NCBI GenBank assembly: GCA_964481395.1 | Contig: CAYZYG010000002.1 | Location: 31,093-95,092, forward strand | Direction of reading: 5' to 3' | Origin: JBFMFH01 sp964481395 | GTDB taxonomy: Bacteria; Acidobacteriota; Vicinamibacteria; Vicinamibacterales; JAKQTR01 | Length of the DNA stretch: 64,000 nt | Part shown: piece by piece, positions 8,093-16,963 of the stretch | How positions within the stretch are numbered: the first letter of the stretch is position 1 | How the letters are laid out: every line of letters begins with the position of its first letter | Notes under the pieces: generated by a model | Database searches by the model: none | What the model was told of the DNA's origin: nothing | The model's input: only the letters and a program-made list of their open reading frames with translations | Position numbers and translations under genes: made by a program

Positions 8093-9160
8093 CTATCTCG
8101 CGCGGAGGTACTGATTGGGCCACGAGATGTCGTGCCCGAGCGCCTTGGCCGCCTTGAGCGGCCAGTACGGGTCGCGCAGCATCTCGCGTGCGAGCAGCAC
8201 GAGGTCCGCCTGCTCGTTCCGGATGATCTGGTCTGCCTGCTGCGGCGACGTGATCATGCCGACGGCTGCCGTCAGCATCGGCACCGTGTCCTTGATGCGC
8301 TGCGAGAAGGGAACCTGGTAGCCGGCCCCCGCAGGGATCGCGATGCCCGACGCGATCCCGCCGGACGAACAGTCGACGAGATCGACGCCGTAGGGCGCGA
8401 TGTGGTGGGCCAGCGCCACCGAGTTGTCACCCGTCCAGCCCGCATCGTCCCAGTCGGTGGCCGAGATGCGCAGAAAGAGGGGCAGATCCTCAGGCCACTC
8501 GCGGCGCACCGCGCGGCAGACGTCCTTCACGATGCGCACACGGTTGTCGTACTTTCCGCCGTAGCGATCCGTCCGCCGGTTCGTCAGCGGCGACAGGAAC
8601 TCGTGGAGGAGGTACCCGTGCGCGGCGTGGATCTCGATCACCTTGAACCCCGCGTCGCGGGCGCGCCGGGCGGCCTCACGGAAGTGGCCGACGATCGCCG
8701 CGATGCCCTCCTCGTCCAGCGCGTGAGGCACCGGGGATCGCTCATCGAACGGAATCGCACTCGGCGCGACGACATCCCATCCGCCGTCTGCGGGCGCGAC
8801 CGCGCGGCCGCCCTCCCACGGCGGGGCTGTGCTCGCCTTGCGGCCGGCGTGAGCCAGCTGGATGCCGGGCACCGCACCCTGCGCCTCGATGAACCGGGCC
8901 AGCCGGCTCAGGCCCGCGACGTGGTCATCGCTCCAGATGCCGAGGTCCGCCGGGCTGATGCGTCCTCGCGGCTCGACAGCCGTGGCTTCAGTCATGACCA
9001 GGCCGGCACCTCCGACGGCGCGGGTGCCGAGGTGCACCAGGTGCCAGTCGGTGGCGAAGCCATCGACGCACGAGTACTGGCACATGGGCGACACGCCGAT
9101 CCGGTTCCGAAACGTGATCGATCGAATGGTGAGCGGGCTGAACAGATGCGGCAGCGACAC
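8093..9160 (-). CDS. NADH:flavin oxidoreductase, Old Yellow Enzyme family (YqjM/NamA-like)
   Basis: A 355-aa FMN-dependent ene-reductase of the TIM-barrel OYE family. Cys27 in SPMCQYSC is the redox-tuning cysteine typical of the YqjM (thermophilic-like) subgroup, and His178/His181 in IEIHAAHGYLLHEF are the substrate-binding pair. The family reduces activated C=C bonds with NAD(P)H. The start is a GTG at 9160 preceded by AGGAGA; longer in-frame extensions upstream run antisense through the ABC ATPase gene and are ignored. It is divergent from the ABC gene (90-bp gap) and is followed by lutA on the same strand. Confidence 0.9.
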   Translation of the reverse strand: MSLPHLFSPLTIRSITFRNRIGVSPMCQYSCVDGFATDWHLVHLGTRAVGGAGLVMTEATAVEPRGRISPADLGIWSDDHVAGLSRLARFIEAQGAVPGIQLAHAGRKASTAPPWEGGRAVAPADGGWDVVAPSAIPFDERSPVPHALDEEGIAAIVGHFREAARRARDAGFKVIEIHAAHGYLLHEFLSPLTNRRTDRYGGKYDNRVRIVKDVCRAVRREWPEDLPLFLRISATDWDDAGWTGDNSVALAHHIAPYGVDLVDCSSGGIASGIAIPAGAGYQVPFSQRIKDTVPMLTAAVGMITSPQQADQIIRNEQADLVLLAREMLRDPYWPLKAAKALGHDISWPNQYLRAR

Positions 9161-9250
9161 GAGGTCAGTCTCCTGGGCGCGGATGCGCCGACGCGCTCGT
9201 GGTGCGCGTGGGCGAACCGGCTTTGGTAGGATAGCCCAGCGAGACACCCG

Positions 9251-10030
9251 ATGGCTCCTACTCTGTCTGCCCGCTCGCTCGTCAAACGTTTTGGTGCGGT
9301 CCAGGCGGTCCGCGAGGTCAGCCTCGACGTCGCTGCCGGCGAGGTGGTGGGGTTGCTCGGCCCGAACGGCGCCGGCAAGACGACGACGCTCAGGATGCTG
9401 GCCGGGATTCTGACGCCCGACTCGGGGGCGGTGCACGTGGCCGGCATCGACATCCATGCCAGCCCGCTCGAGGCCAAGCGGCGGCTGGGCTTTCTCTCGG
9501 GCGATACGCAGCTCTACCAGCGACTGTCTACGGTCGAAGTCCTGCGGTACTTCGGCGGCCTGTACGGGATGGACCGGGGCAGGCTGGAAACCCGGATCGC
9601 GCAGCTGACCGACGAGCTCGAAATGGGAACATTCGCCTCGCGGCCGTGCGGCACGCTGTCGAGCGGCCAGAAGCAGCGGGCCAACATCGCCCGGGCGTTC
9701 CTCCACGATCCGGACCTGCTCATCCTCGATGAGCCCACGGTCGCGCTGGACGTCGTCTCCGGGCAGTTCATCGTCGAGTCGATCAGGCGCCAGCGGGCGG
9801 CCGGACGTGCCGTGCTGTTCTCGACGCACATCATGAGCGAGGCGGAGTACCTGTGCGATCGAATCCTGCTGCTGCACGAGGGGCTGATCGTCGACAGCGG
9901 CACGCTGGCGGATCTCCTCGCACGCACGGGGGCCCTCAATCTCACCGATGCGTTCCTCCACCACGCGGCCAGGCGCGGCGAAGGATCCGCCGGCAGGCGT
10001 GACGCGGCCGGAGGGGAGTGGCGCGCATGA
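9251..10030 (+). CDS. ABC transporter ATP-binding protein (NatA-like)
   Basis: A 259-aa ABC ATPase with Walker A GPNGAGKT (37-44), ABC signature LSSGQ (136-140) and Walker B LLILDEP (156-162). It is closest in style to the NatA/CcmA group that pairs with ABC-2 type permeases for sodium, drug or lipid export. The last about 20 residues are Gly/Arg-rich and probably disordered. It overlaps the permease gene by ATGA. A possible -10, TAGGAT, lies at 9227-9232, which would leave a 5' leader of only about a dozen bases. Confidence 0.92.
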   Translation: MAPTLSARSLVKRFGAVQAVREVSLDVAAGEVVGLLGPNGAGKTTTLRMLAGILTPDSGAVHVAGIDIHASPLEAKRRLGFLSGDTQLYQRLSTVEVLRYFGGLYGMDRGRLETRIAQLTDELEMGTFASRPCGTLSSGQKQRANIARAFLHDPDLLILDEPTVALDVVSGQFIVESIRRQRAAGRAVLFSTHIMSEAEYLCDRILLLHEGLIVDSGTLADLLARTGALNLTDAFLHHAARRGEGSAGRRDAAGGEWRA

Positions 10031-12186
10031 GACCCGGCATCGTCCGCACGATTCTGCTGAAGGAACTGCGCGAGACTCTGCGGGACCGCCGCACGCTCAC
10101 GATGATGATCGTGCTGCCCGTGCTGCTCTACCCGCTGATGATCATCGGGTTCGGCAAGCTGCAGGCCTCGCAGCAGGAAGCCACAGAAGCCCGGACGTCG
10201 CGCGTGGCCGTGTGGGGTAGCGGGCCTGCGGCGATTGTCGACGCGCTCGCGACGGATGGGAAGATCCGTCTCGACGTCGGGGCCGAGGCCCCGGAGGACA
10301 TCCGCAAGGCCATCGAGTCCGGATCGCTCGAGCGGCCGCCGCTCGAAGCCGCGCCAGACGACGAGTCGGCCGAGAGCGGGCGTCGTCGGGACGACCGCCG
10401 GGCGGAGGTCGTGAACCCCGTGCTGCTGGCGGCCCGCGCCGCTGTCGAGCAGCGCCGGACGGACGCGGTGGTCGTCTTCTGGCCAGGCCTCGACGAAGCC
10501 GTGTCCGGCGAGAGAGCCGGCCTCGTGTCCGTGTATTTCGACTCCGTGCGGGAAGATTCCCTCGAGGCGCGCGAACGAATCGTGGAGCGGCTCGGCGAGT
10601 ACCGGCGGGATCTGGTGGCCAGCCGCCAGCAGGCGCGGGGCCTCGACGCCGGGTTCGCGACGGGCCTCGACATCCGCTCGTCCGACGTCGCACCGCAGGA
10701 GCGGAAGAGCGGCCAGATCCTCGGGCTGTTCCTGCCGTTCATCCTGGTGACCATGTCGCTGCTCGGCGGGTTCTATCCAGCCATCGATCTCACGGCTGGC
10801 GAGAAGGAGCGCGGGACGATGCAGACGCTGCTCTGCGCGCCGCTGCGGCCCATCGAGATCATCACCGGGAAGTTCCTCGCCGTCTGGACCGTCTGTCTGA
10901 TCGCCGCGCTGGCCAACGTCATCTCCCTCGGGGCGACCGTCATGCGCATCGTTCCCGGCGAGCAGTTGAGCGTGTCGCCCGGGACCCTCGCGCTGGCGTT
11001 CGTGATGCTCGTGCCGGTCACGCTCCTGTTCTCGGCCGTGTTCCTGGCGCTCGCCTCGTTCGCCAAGGACTTCAAGGACGGCCAGAACTTCCTCACGCCC
11101 GTCTACATGGCGCTCGCCATGCCGGCTGGCGTGTCGATGCTGCGGGGCATCGAGCTGAATGCGTGGACGGCGTTCGTGCCGGTCGTCAACATCGCGCTGC
11201 TCATCAAGGCGCTGCTCCTGTCGGAGGCCGCCGCCGAACTCGTGTTCCTCACGCTCGTGTCATCGACGGCGTATGCCGTGCTGGCGCTGCTGCTCGCGGC
11301 TCGTGTGTTCGAACGCGAACAGGTGCTGCTCGGCGGCCGCGACACGATGCGCGGCCTGTTCGGTCTGGAACGGGGCCGCCGGTCATCACCGAGCCCCAGC
11401 TTCGCCCTCGCCGCGTTCGCCGGCGTGATGGTGCTGACCTTCTACGTCAGCCTCGTCCTCGAGGACGCCCACATCGTCACGACCCTGCTCGTAACCGAGT
11501 ACGGCTTCTTCCTGCTGCCGACCATTGCCCTGGTCCTCGCGTTCAGGTTTCCCGTCCGCGAGACGCTGTCGCTCAGGCGGCCGCCTGTGCTGGGCCTGCT
11601 GGCCGCCGTCCTGATTGGCGCCTCGGCGTGGACGTTCGCGGCCGGTGTGCTCGCGCGGCTGCTGCCGCCGCCCGACTCGCTGATCAAGGCCATGGAGCGG
11701 TTGCTTCTGCTCGACGGGTCGGAGGCGCCGCTGTGGGCCGTGTGGCTGGTCATCGCGGTCACGCCGGCGCTCTGCGAGGAGTTCTTCTTCAGGGGCCTGG
11801 CGCTGTCAGGACTCAGGAAGCTGGGCCTCTGGCCTGCGCTGCTGACCACGGCCCTGATCTTCGGTCTGGCTCACGCGTCGATCTACCGCTTGCTGCCGAC
11901 GATGTTCCTCGGACTCGTGCTGACGTGGCTCGTTTGGCGCACAGGGTCCATCTGGACCGGAGTCGTGGCACATGCGCTCAACAACGGCATTGCCGCGTCG
12001 CTGGTCTATTCGCCGGAGCTGGCGGCGCTCGTCGGGGCGGAGGAGTCGGCCTACCTCGACTGGAAGCTCACCCTCGGCGGGACGGTCGTGCTGATCCTGG
12101 GGCTGCTGGTGCTCCGGCTGCCACGCGCGGGAGCCGAGCCCCCCGGCCGCCACGATCCGGCCATCGCCGCCCGCCGCGCCGCGTGA
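10027..12186 (+). CDS. ABC-2 permease fused to a CPBP intramembrane metalloprotease
   Basis: A 719-aa two-part membrane protein. Residues 1 to about 430 are a NatB-like ABC-2 permease: one N-terminal TM helix, a large extracytoplasmic domain with a charged low-complexity stretch near residue 120, and then a TM bundle. Residues about 460-700 form a CPBP (CAAX-protease-like) domain with Glu584-Glu585-x3-Arg, His616 (FGLAHAS) and His649/Asn652-653 (HALNN), a complete set of predicted metal ligands. Start 10027 overlaps the ATPase stop (ATGA) and has GGAGGGGA upstream. The partner ATPase is next door, so this is a two-gene transporter whose permease carries its own protease-like domain. Confidence 0.88.
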   Translation: MRPGIVRTILLKELRETLRDRRTLTMMIVLPVLLYPLMIIGFGKLQASQQEATEARTSRVAVWGSGPAAIVDALATDGKIRLDVGAEAPEDIRKAIESGSLERPPLEAAPDDESAESGRRRDDRRAEVVNPVLLAARAAVEQRRTDAVVVFWPGLDEAVSGERAGLVSVYFDSVREDSLEARERIVERLGEYRRDLVASRQQARGLDAGFATGLDIRSSDVAPQERKSGQILGLFLPFILVTMSLLGGFYPAIDLTAGEKERGTMQTLLCAPLRPIEIITGKFLAVWTVCLIAALANVISLGATVMRIVPGEQLSVSPGTLALAFVMLVPVTLLFSAVFLALASFAKDFKDGQNFLTPVYMALAMPAGVSMLRGIELNAWTAFVPVVNIALLIKALLLSEAAAELVFLTLVSSTAYAVLALLLAARVFEREQVLLGGRDTMRGLFGLERGRRSSPSPSFALAAFAGVMVLTFYVSLVLEDAHIVTTLLVTEYGFFLLPTIALVLAFRFPVRETLSLRRPPVLGLLAAVLIGASAWTFAAGVLARLLPPPDSLIKAMERLLLLDGSEAPLWAVWLVIAVTPALCEEFFFRGLALSGLRKLGLWPALLTTALIFGLAHASIYRLLPTMFLGLVLTWLVWRTGSIWTGVVAHALNNGIAASLVYSPELAALVGAEESAYLDWKLTLGGTVVLILGLLVLRLPRAGAEPPGRHDPAIAARRAA

Positions 12187-12233
12187 GGGGCCGCGCAGGA
12201 CGGCCGTTCCCAGAGCGATGGCCGCTCAGAACC

Positions 12234-12261
12234 GGTCCCCGGTCCCCGATCCCCGGTCCCT
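12234..12261 (-). repeat. Heptamer array between convergent genes, abutting a stop codon
   Basis: Four units: GGTCCCC, GGTCCCC, GATCCCC, GGTCCCT. Read on the minus strand, the array starts inside the TAG stop codon of the quinone oxidoreductase gene (12260-12262). Its other end carries AGAACC, the reverse of the CCGGTTCTG border seen on other arrays. Confidence 0.85.
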
Positions 12262-13264
12262 ACTGAATTCGCAGCACGATCTTCCCGAACTGATCCGCGT
12301 GGTCCATCCGTTCGTGCGAGGCGGGCGCGTCGGCCAGAGGAAAGACCCGATCGATCACGGGCTTCAGTCCCCCGCCGAACAGCCGCACCATCGCCTGGAA
12401 CTCTGCCGGCGTGCCCATGGTCGTGCCGAGCACCGAGAGCTGCTTCCAGAAGATGCGCCGCACTTCGACCGTGGTGGGCGACCCGGTCGTGGCACCGAAG
12501 TTGACCAGTCGTCCGCCCGGCTTGAGGACCTCGATGAGCACCGGCCACGCGTCGCGCCCGGCGCTGTCGATGACCACGTCGGGGCCGTCCGGACACAGGG
12601 CCGTCAGCGCCTTGCCCCAGCCCTCGGACCGGTAGTTGACCCCCCCCACGGCGCCCATCTGCACGGCGCGTTCGATCTTCCGATCGCTGCCGGACGTGAC
12701 GAACACGCGGGCGCCGAGGTGCTGTGCGAACAGCATGGCCAGCGTAGCCACGCCGCCGCCGATGCCCGTGACGAGCACCGTTTCGCCTAACTGTACCCGG
12801 GCGCGCGTGACGACCGCGCGGTACGCGGTCAGCCCTCCCAACGGAATGGCGGCGGCCTCTTCCCAGGTGAGGGGGATCGGCTTCGGGGCCACGTTGGTGG
12901 CCGGGACCGCAACCATCTCCGCGTACGTGCCGTTGTCCGGCAGACCGAGGATCCGGTAACGCGCTCCCTGCGCCCGATCGTCGTCTCCCCATTCGAGGCT
13001 GGGGTTGATGACGACATCCGTTCCCTGGAGAGCTGGGTGGACCCCGTCGCCCACCTGCTCGACCACGCCGGCCCCGTCGGAGCCGAGAATGATCGGGAGC
13101 CTGATCCCGGCGTAGAGCCCGTGACGGATCCACGCGTCGCGGTGGTTCAGGGCCGCCGCCTTCAGGCGCACGACCACTTCACCCGGTCCCGGTACGGGAT
13201 CGGGCACGTCCTGGAGCACCAGCTTCTCAGGGCCTCCCAGTTCGCTCAGCACGACAGCTTTCAT
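12260..13264 (-). CDS. Zinc-free alcohol dehydrogenase / quinone oxidoreductase (MDR superfamily)
   Basis: A 334-aa medium-chain dehydrogenase/reductase. It has a GroES-like N-terminal half and a Rossmann half with a glycine motif (VLVTGIGGGVATLA, about 160-173). The catalytic-zinc ligands and the four-Cys structural-zinc loop of alcohol dehydrogenases are absent, which places it with quinone oxidoreductase or enoyl-reductase type enzymes using NADPH. The start MKAVVLSE at 13264 follows GGAG at a suitable distance. It is followed upstream, in the same direction, by an aldo/keto reductase gene. The substrate is unknown. Confidence 0.85.
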   Translation of the reverse strand: MKAVVLSELGGPEKLVLQDVPDPVPGPGEVVVRLKAAALNHRDAWIRHGLYAGIRLPIILGSDGAGVVEQVGDGVHPALQGTDVVINPSLEWGDDDRAQGARYRILGLPDNGTYAEMVAVPATNVAPKPIPLTWEEAAAIPLGGLTAYRAVVTRARVQLGETVLVTGIGGGVATLAMLFAQHLGARVFVTSGSDRKIERAVQMGAVGGVNYRSEGWGKALTALCPDGPDVVIDSAGRDAWPVLIEVLKPGGRLVNFGATTGSPTTVEVRRIFWKQLSVLGTTMGTPAEFQAMVRLFGGGLKPVIDRVFPLADAPASHERMDHADQFGKIVLRIQ

Positions 13265-13320
13265 GACAGGTGCTCCAAGGGGCGGTGGTGCGTTCCGCAC
13301 GCGCGGGGTGACGCGTCCGC

Positions 13321-14310
13321 TTACAGCAGGGCGAAGTCCGGATCCTGCGTGTCGTCCCCGCGGCGGGTAAACCCCGCCGCGTCCTTTTTGTAGAAGGCCG
13401 CCTCGGCTTCGTACGACGCCGTCAGCCCTTCGAGGCGCGCCATGTCCGCCGCCGGCATCGGCGTGAAGTCCCGCGCGATGGCCACGTTCTCCTCGAGTTG
13501 CGCGACCGTGTCGCAGCCCACGATCACCGTGCTCACCGGGAGCGTCATGACGTAGCGCATCGCGTCCTTCATGGCCGTGACGCCGCCCTCGCGGAAGAGA
13601 CGCCCGCGGGCCGGGATCTTCATGCCGATGACGCCCATCCCCTTCGTGTTGGCGAGGGGCAGCAGCCCGTCGATGAACGACAGCCGGTGCTTGTCGGCCG
13701 GGTTCAGAGCCATGAGCACGGTGTCGAACGCGTACTTCTCGATGGCCCTCGCCAGCACGGCCGGATCGAAGTGGCCGGTGATGCCGATGTAGCGGATCAT
13801 CTTCTGGTCGCGCGCCTGGAGCATGGCCTCGAGCGCCCCGCCCTTGCCGAGGATCTGATCGACCTCTTCGTCGCGCATGACGTTGTGGTTCTGCCAGAGA
13901 TCCACACGATCCGTCTGGAGGCTCTTCAGGCTCTGTTCGAGATCCCGCAGCGCGCCGTCCCGATCGCGGCTGCGCGTCTTCGTCGCGAGGAACACTTCCT
14001 TGCGGCGGGTGGCCATGACTTCGCCGATGTAGGTCTGGCTGATCCCGCGGCCGTACGCTGCAGCCGTGTCGATGTAATTGACGCCGAGGTCGATGGCGCG
14101 GTTGATGATGGCGACCGACACGTCGCGCGTGTCGGGTTTCTCGAGCGTGGCCTGCCCGCCGAGGCTGAAGAGGCGGACCTGGTGACCGGTCCGGCCGAAG
14201 GGCCGTTCGGGCATCGGAGCGGCCGAACCGAGGGGTGGCGCCACCGCGAGCGCGGCTGCGCCAGCAACGCCGATCTTCACGAATTCACGCCGGGTCACGT
14301 CTGGGGCCAT
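13321..14310 (-). CDS. Tat-exported aldo/keto reductase
   Basis: A 329-aa aldo/keto reductase with a twin-arginine signal (TRREFVKIG then a hydrophobic Ala-rich stretch, residues 6-30), so it is exported folded, presumably with its nicotinamide cofactor, or it is one of the periplasmic AKR-like proteins. The AKR tetrad is present: Asp and Tyr in NYIDTAAAYG, Lys in ATKT and His in WQNHN. The last 25 residues are lysine- and aspartate-rich. AGGAGG upstream of 14310 sets the start. It is divergent from the acyl-CoA dehydrogenase-like gene. Confidence 0.88.
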   Translation of the reverse strand: MAPDVTRREFVKIGVAGAAALAVAPPLGSAAPMPERPFGRTGHQVRLFSLGGQATLEKPDTRDVSVAIINRAIDLGVNYIDTAAAYGRGISQTYIGEVMATRRKEVFLATKTRSRDRDGALRDLEQSLKSLQTDRVDLWQNHNVMRDEEVDQILGKGGALEAMLQARDQKMIRYIGITGHFDPAVLARAIEKYAFDTVLMALNPADKHRLSFIDGLLPLANTKGMGVIGMKIPARGRLFREGGVTAMKDAMRYVMTLPVSTVIVGCDTVAQLEENVAIARDFTPMPAADMARLEGLTASYEAEAAFYKKDAAGFTRRGDDTQDPDFALL

Positions 14311-14443
14311 GTCTGTCGTCCTCCTGCAGGATGAGTCGGGCAGTCCGGCCACGGTACACCGGGAGCGACGCAAAAGCCAAGCGGAGCCTCCGTGTCCCGC
14401 GGCTGCCTGTCGGACAACGCCGCCGGTGCCCGTCTCCACAGCC

Positions 14444-14485
14444 GATCCCAGGTCCCCGATCCCCGATCCCTGGTCCCCGGTCCCC
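14444..14485 (-). repeat. Heptamer array upstream of a TTGACA box
   Basis: Six perfect-phase units: GATCCCA, GGTCCCC, GATCCCC, GATCCCT, GGTCCCC, GGTCCCC. It ends 5 bp before the -35 box of the following promoter. Confidence 0.9.
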
Positions 14486-14490
14486 GCTTG

Positions 14491-14519
14491 TTGACAAACC
14501 CGCCCGAACAGGGTTACCT
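14491..14519 (+). promoter_or_regulatory. Sigma-70-type promoter of the acyl-CoA dehydrogenase-like gene
   Basis: A perfect -35 TTGACA at 14491-14496, a 17-bp spacer and a weak -10 TTACCT at 14514-14519. The coding start lies about 56 bp downstream with an AAAGGA ribosome binding site. Confidence 0.45.
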
Positions 14520-14575
14520 GAGAACTTCCGCGCCGCGCCGGTGCGCGGATTCCCAGGGACGAAAGGACTGCCCGC

Positions 14576-16777
14576 ATGAGTGCCGGATCCCCAGCCACGC
14601 CGGGCCCGCAGTTCGCGCTGCCGGACGATGCCACGCGTCAGGTCCTGTGGCGCTTCGGGGACCGCCCGGAGTTGCTCGCGCTGGTGCAGGCCGCCAGGCG
14701 AGTGGCCCGCGGCCCGGTCGCGCGGCTCGTGCAACAGGGCGATCGGGTCATCCAGACGTGGACGCCCGGGAAGCAGGCGTTGCTGGACGAGTTCGATCGG
14801 GCCGGCCTCAGCAGCGTGAACCTGGACGGCGCCGCCGCCGCCAACGTGAGCATCGCGCTGGCTGCGTTCGAACTGGCGTGGGTGGACGCCGGAGCCGCGA
14901 CGTCGTATCTCGCCGGCATCCTGGCCCTGCTGCCGGTTGCCGAGCACGGAACGCCGGACCAGCGTGCCGCGTACCTCGGCACGCAGCCGCCGCGCCGCGG
15001 GGCGTTCGCGCTGACCGAGCCCATTCCCTACGCGGGCGTCGAGACGGGTCTGCTCGGCGGCAAGGTTCGCGTCGCCGACTGGGCTCCCGGACAGGAACCG
15101 ATCCTCCAGATCGACAAGCGAGGCCGGTTCATCACGGGGATGGACGCTGCCGACTTCGTGGCGGCCGTCGTGGATTCGGCGGATGACCGGATCAAAGGCG
15201 GCTGCGTCGTGCTGCTGGAAGCGTCCGACCCGGGGACCTTCGAGCGGGGCAGCGCGGCGCGCAAGCTGGTCCATCAGCTCTCGTCGACACGCGATCCGAT
15301 CTTCAGCCTGCGCGTGCCCGCGAGTCGGATCGTCGGCGGCTATTCGATTGCGGACGGAGTCCTCGTCCCCGCGCGGACGCACGGCGAGGTCATCGAGTCG
15401 ATCTTCCGCCGGACCAGACCGGTGGTCGGCCTGATGACGGCGGCCAAGCTCCTGTCGGCGGTCGAGCCGCTCATCCGGTATCACCGCCATCGCTTCCGCG
15501 GCGTCGAGTCGGTTGATCCAGGTTCGCCCCGCCACGCGCTCGGCCTGCAGCAGCGCGAAGACGTGCTGCATCGCGTCGTGGACATCTGGGCCACCGGCGA
15601 GGCTGCGGCGGCCCTCGGCTTCGAGGCGGCGCGACTGTTCGACCGACTTGCGCCGCTCGCCCGGCGCAAGACGGCCGTACTGGCGCAACAGGGTGCCGGC
15701 CGCGGCCGGGCCGAGGCGCGCGCCCTGTCCGGGGCCACGGCGAGCGCGCTCGAGTACCTGCGCGAAGCGTCCCGTCCCGCCGATCGTCGCAACCAGGTCA
15801 GACTGAAGGTTCTCGCCCAGGATCCGCTGGTCGAGTTCGTCCTCCTCGACGCTGTCGCCGATGTCGTCGGTCCGGCGGCGAAGCTCTGGAACACGGGGCA
15901 CGGCGCCGACGTGATGCGCGAAGCGGTCAGCCTGATGGGCGGGTTCGGCGTTACGGACGACTGCCCGGGGTTCCTCGGCTACAAGTGGATGGACGCGCAA
16001 CTCGAGGCCACCTACGAGGGGCCTGAGGCCGTCCACCGCGCCCAGTTGTCGACGACGATGACCTCGGATCTGTTCCTGGCCCAGTTCCGCAACTGGGTCG
16101 CCGACATGCGGGCCATCGCGTCAGACCGCCCGGGCACCGGGGCCTGCACCTTGGCGTCGGCGATGCAGCTATGGTTCTGGACGCTGCAGTACCTACAGCG
16201 GGCCACGGATGCGGACGGCCGGAAGCTCTATCAGGGATCCCGCCAGGCGGTGAGTTTCGCGCTGGCGGATGCGCTGGCGTGGCTGCTTGCGTCCCGCCAG
16301 CAGACGCTCGATGTCCTCGAACTCGAGCGGGCGGTCGGAGCGGACGCGTCCCGGGAGGCCGGACACGGTCTGCTCGTTCCGATGCTGATGGACCTGTGTC
16401 ACGTGCAGTCCGCCCGGGCGTCCAGCGAAGTCGGCCGCATCTGCACCGATCTCGTCTTCGGCTACCGCCGGCATCCGGCCTGGGACGACGCGGGGTGCGC
16501 GTCGTGCTACGTGGCCGACGAGTTGGACGCGATGGAGGAGGTGGTTCCGGGCATCGGTGCGACCGCCCGGTTCTACAGCGATGTCTTCGAGGCGGACGGA
16601 ACGCACCCGGCCAAGGCGGGACCATGCGCGCGCACCGACGGCCTGGAGCCGTTCCTGCGTATGCGCGGCAAGCTCGATGGTTGCCTGACCGGGTCGCGCC
16701 TGGCGAAGGACCGCGCGGCGGAGGCGCTGACGCGAATCGCGATCCCGGATCAGGAGATAGCAGACAGTAGACAGTAG
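14576..16777 (+). CDS. Large acyl-CoA dehydrogenase-like protein
   Basis: A 733-aa protein of which about residues 40-510 follow the acyl-CoA dehydrogenase fold: an N-terminal helical bundle, a beta domain with the FALTEP motif (142-147), and a C-terminal bundle ending in LMGGFGVTDD and an ATYEGPEAVHR segment that matches the FAD/base region of the family. About 220 further residues form a helical C-terminal extension, so the protein is much longer than a normal 380-400-aa member. The true substrate is unknown. It has its own promoter and no partner electron-transfer gene nearby. The last seven codons and the TAG stop lie within a heptamer array. Confidence 0.75.
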   Translation: MSAGSPATPGPQFALPDDATRQVLWRFGDRPELLALVQAARRVARGPVARLVQQGDRVIQTWTPGKQALLDEFDRAGLSSVNLDGAAAANVSIALAAFELAWVDAGAATSYLAGILALLPVAEHGTPDQRAAYLGTQPPRRGAFALTEPIPYAGVETGLLGGKVRVADWAPGQEPILQIDKRGRFITGMDAADFVAAVVDSADDRIKGGCVVLLEASDPGTFERGSAARKLVHQLSSTRDPIFSLRVPASRIVGGYSIADGVLVPARTHGEVIESIFRRTRPVVGLMTAAKLLSAVEPLIRYHRHRFRGVESVDPGSPRHALGLQQREDVLHRVVDIWATGEAAAALGFEAARLFDRLAPLARRKTAVLAQQGAGRGRAEARALSGATASALEYLREASRPADRRNQVRLKVLAQDPLVEFVLLDAVADVVGPAAKLWNTGHGADVMREAVSLMGGFGVTDDCPGFLGYKWMDAQLEATYEGPEAVHRAQLSTTMTSDLFLAQFRNWVADMRAIASDRPGTGACTLASAMQLWFWTLQYLQRATDADGRKLYQGSRQAVSFALADALAWLLASRQQTLDVLELERAVGADASREAGHGLLVPMLMDLCHVQSARASSEVGRICTDLVFGYRRHPAWDDAGCASCYVADELDAMEEVVPGIGATARFYSDVFEADGTHPAKAGPCARTDGLEPFLRMRGKLDGCLTGSRLAKDRAAEALTRIAIPDQEIADSRQ

Positions 16778-16785
16778 ACAGTAGA
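16755..16785 (+). repeat. Heptamer array containing a stop codon
   Basis: AGATAGC then three AGACAGT units. The TAG stop of the acyl-CoA dehydrogenase-like gene (16775-16777) is supplied by the array, and the repeated CAGTAG offers further stops. Confidence 0.85.
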
Positions 16786-16963
16786 ACCAACCAGGGCGGT
16801 CATGTCATCCCTCGTGCCAGAAACCCGTCATCGGATCAGGTGGACGCCGGGCCGTTTGGGGACCCTCAGCGCCGGGCTCTGAGCCACTCCGCTTGCTGAT
16901 CGATCCCGCCTCATGGCGGGGGTGCTGCGTGTGGTCAGGGTTGGTGTGTCATCAGGGGGCATC

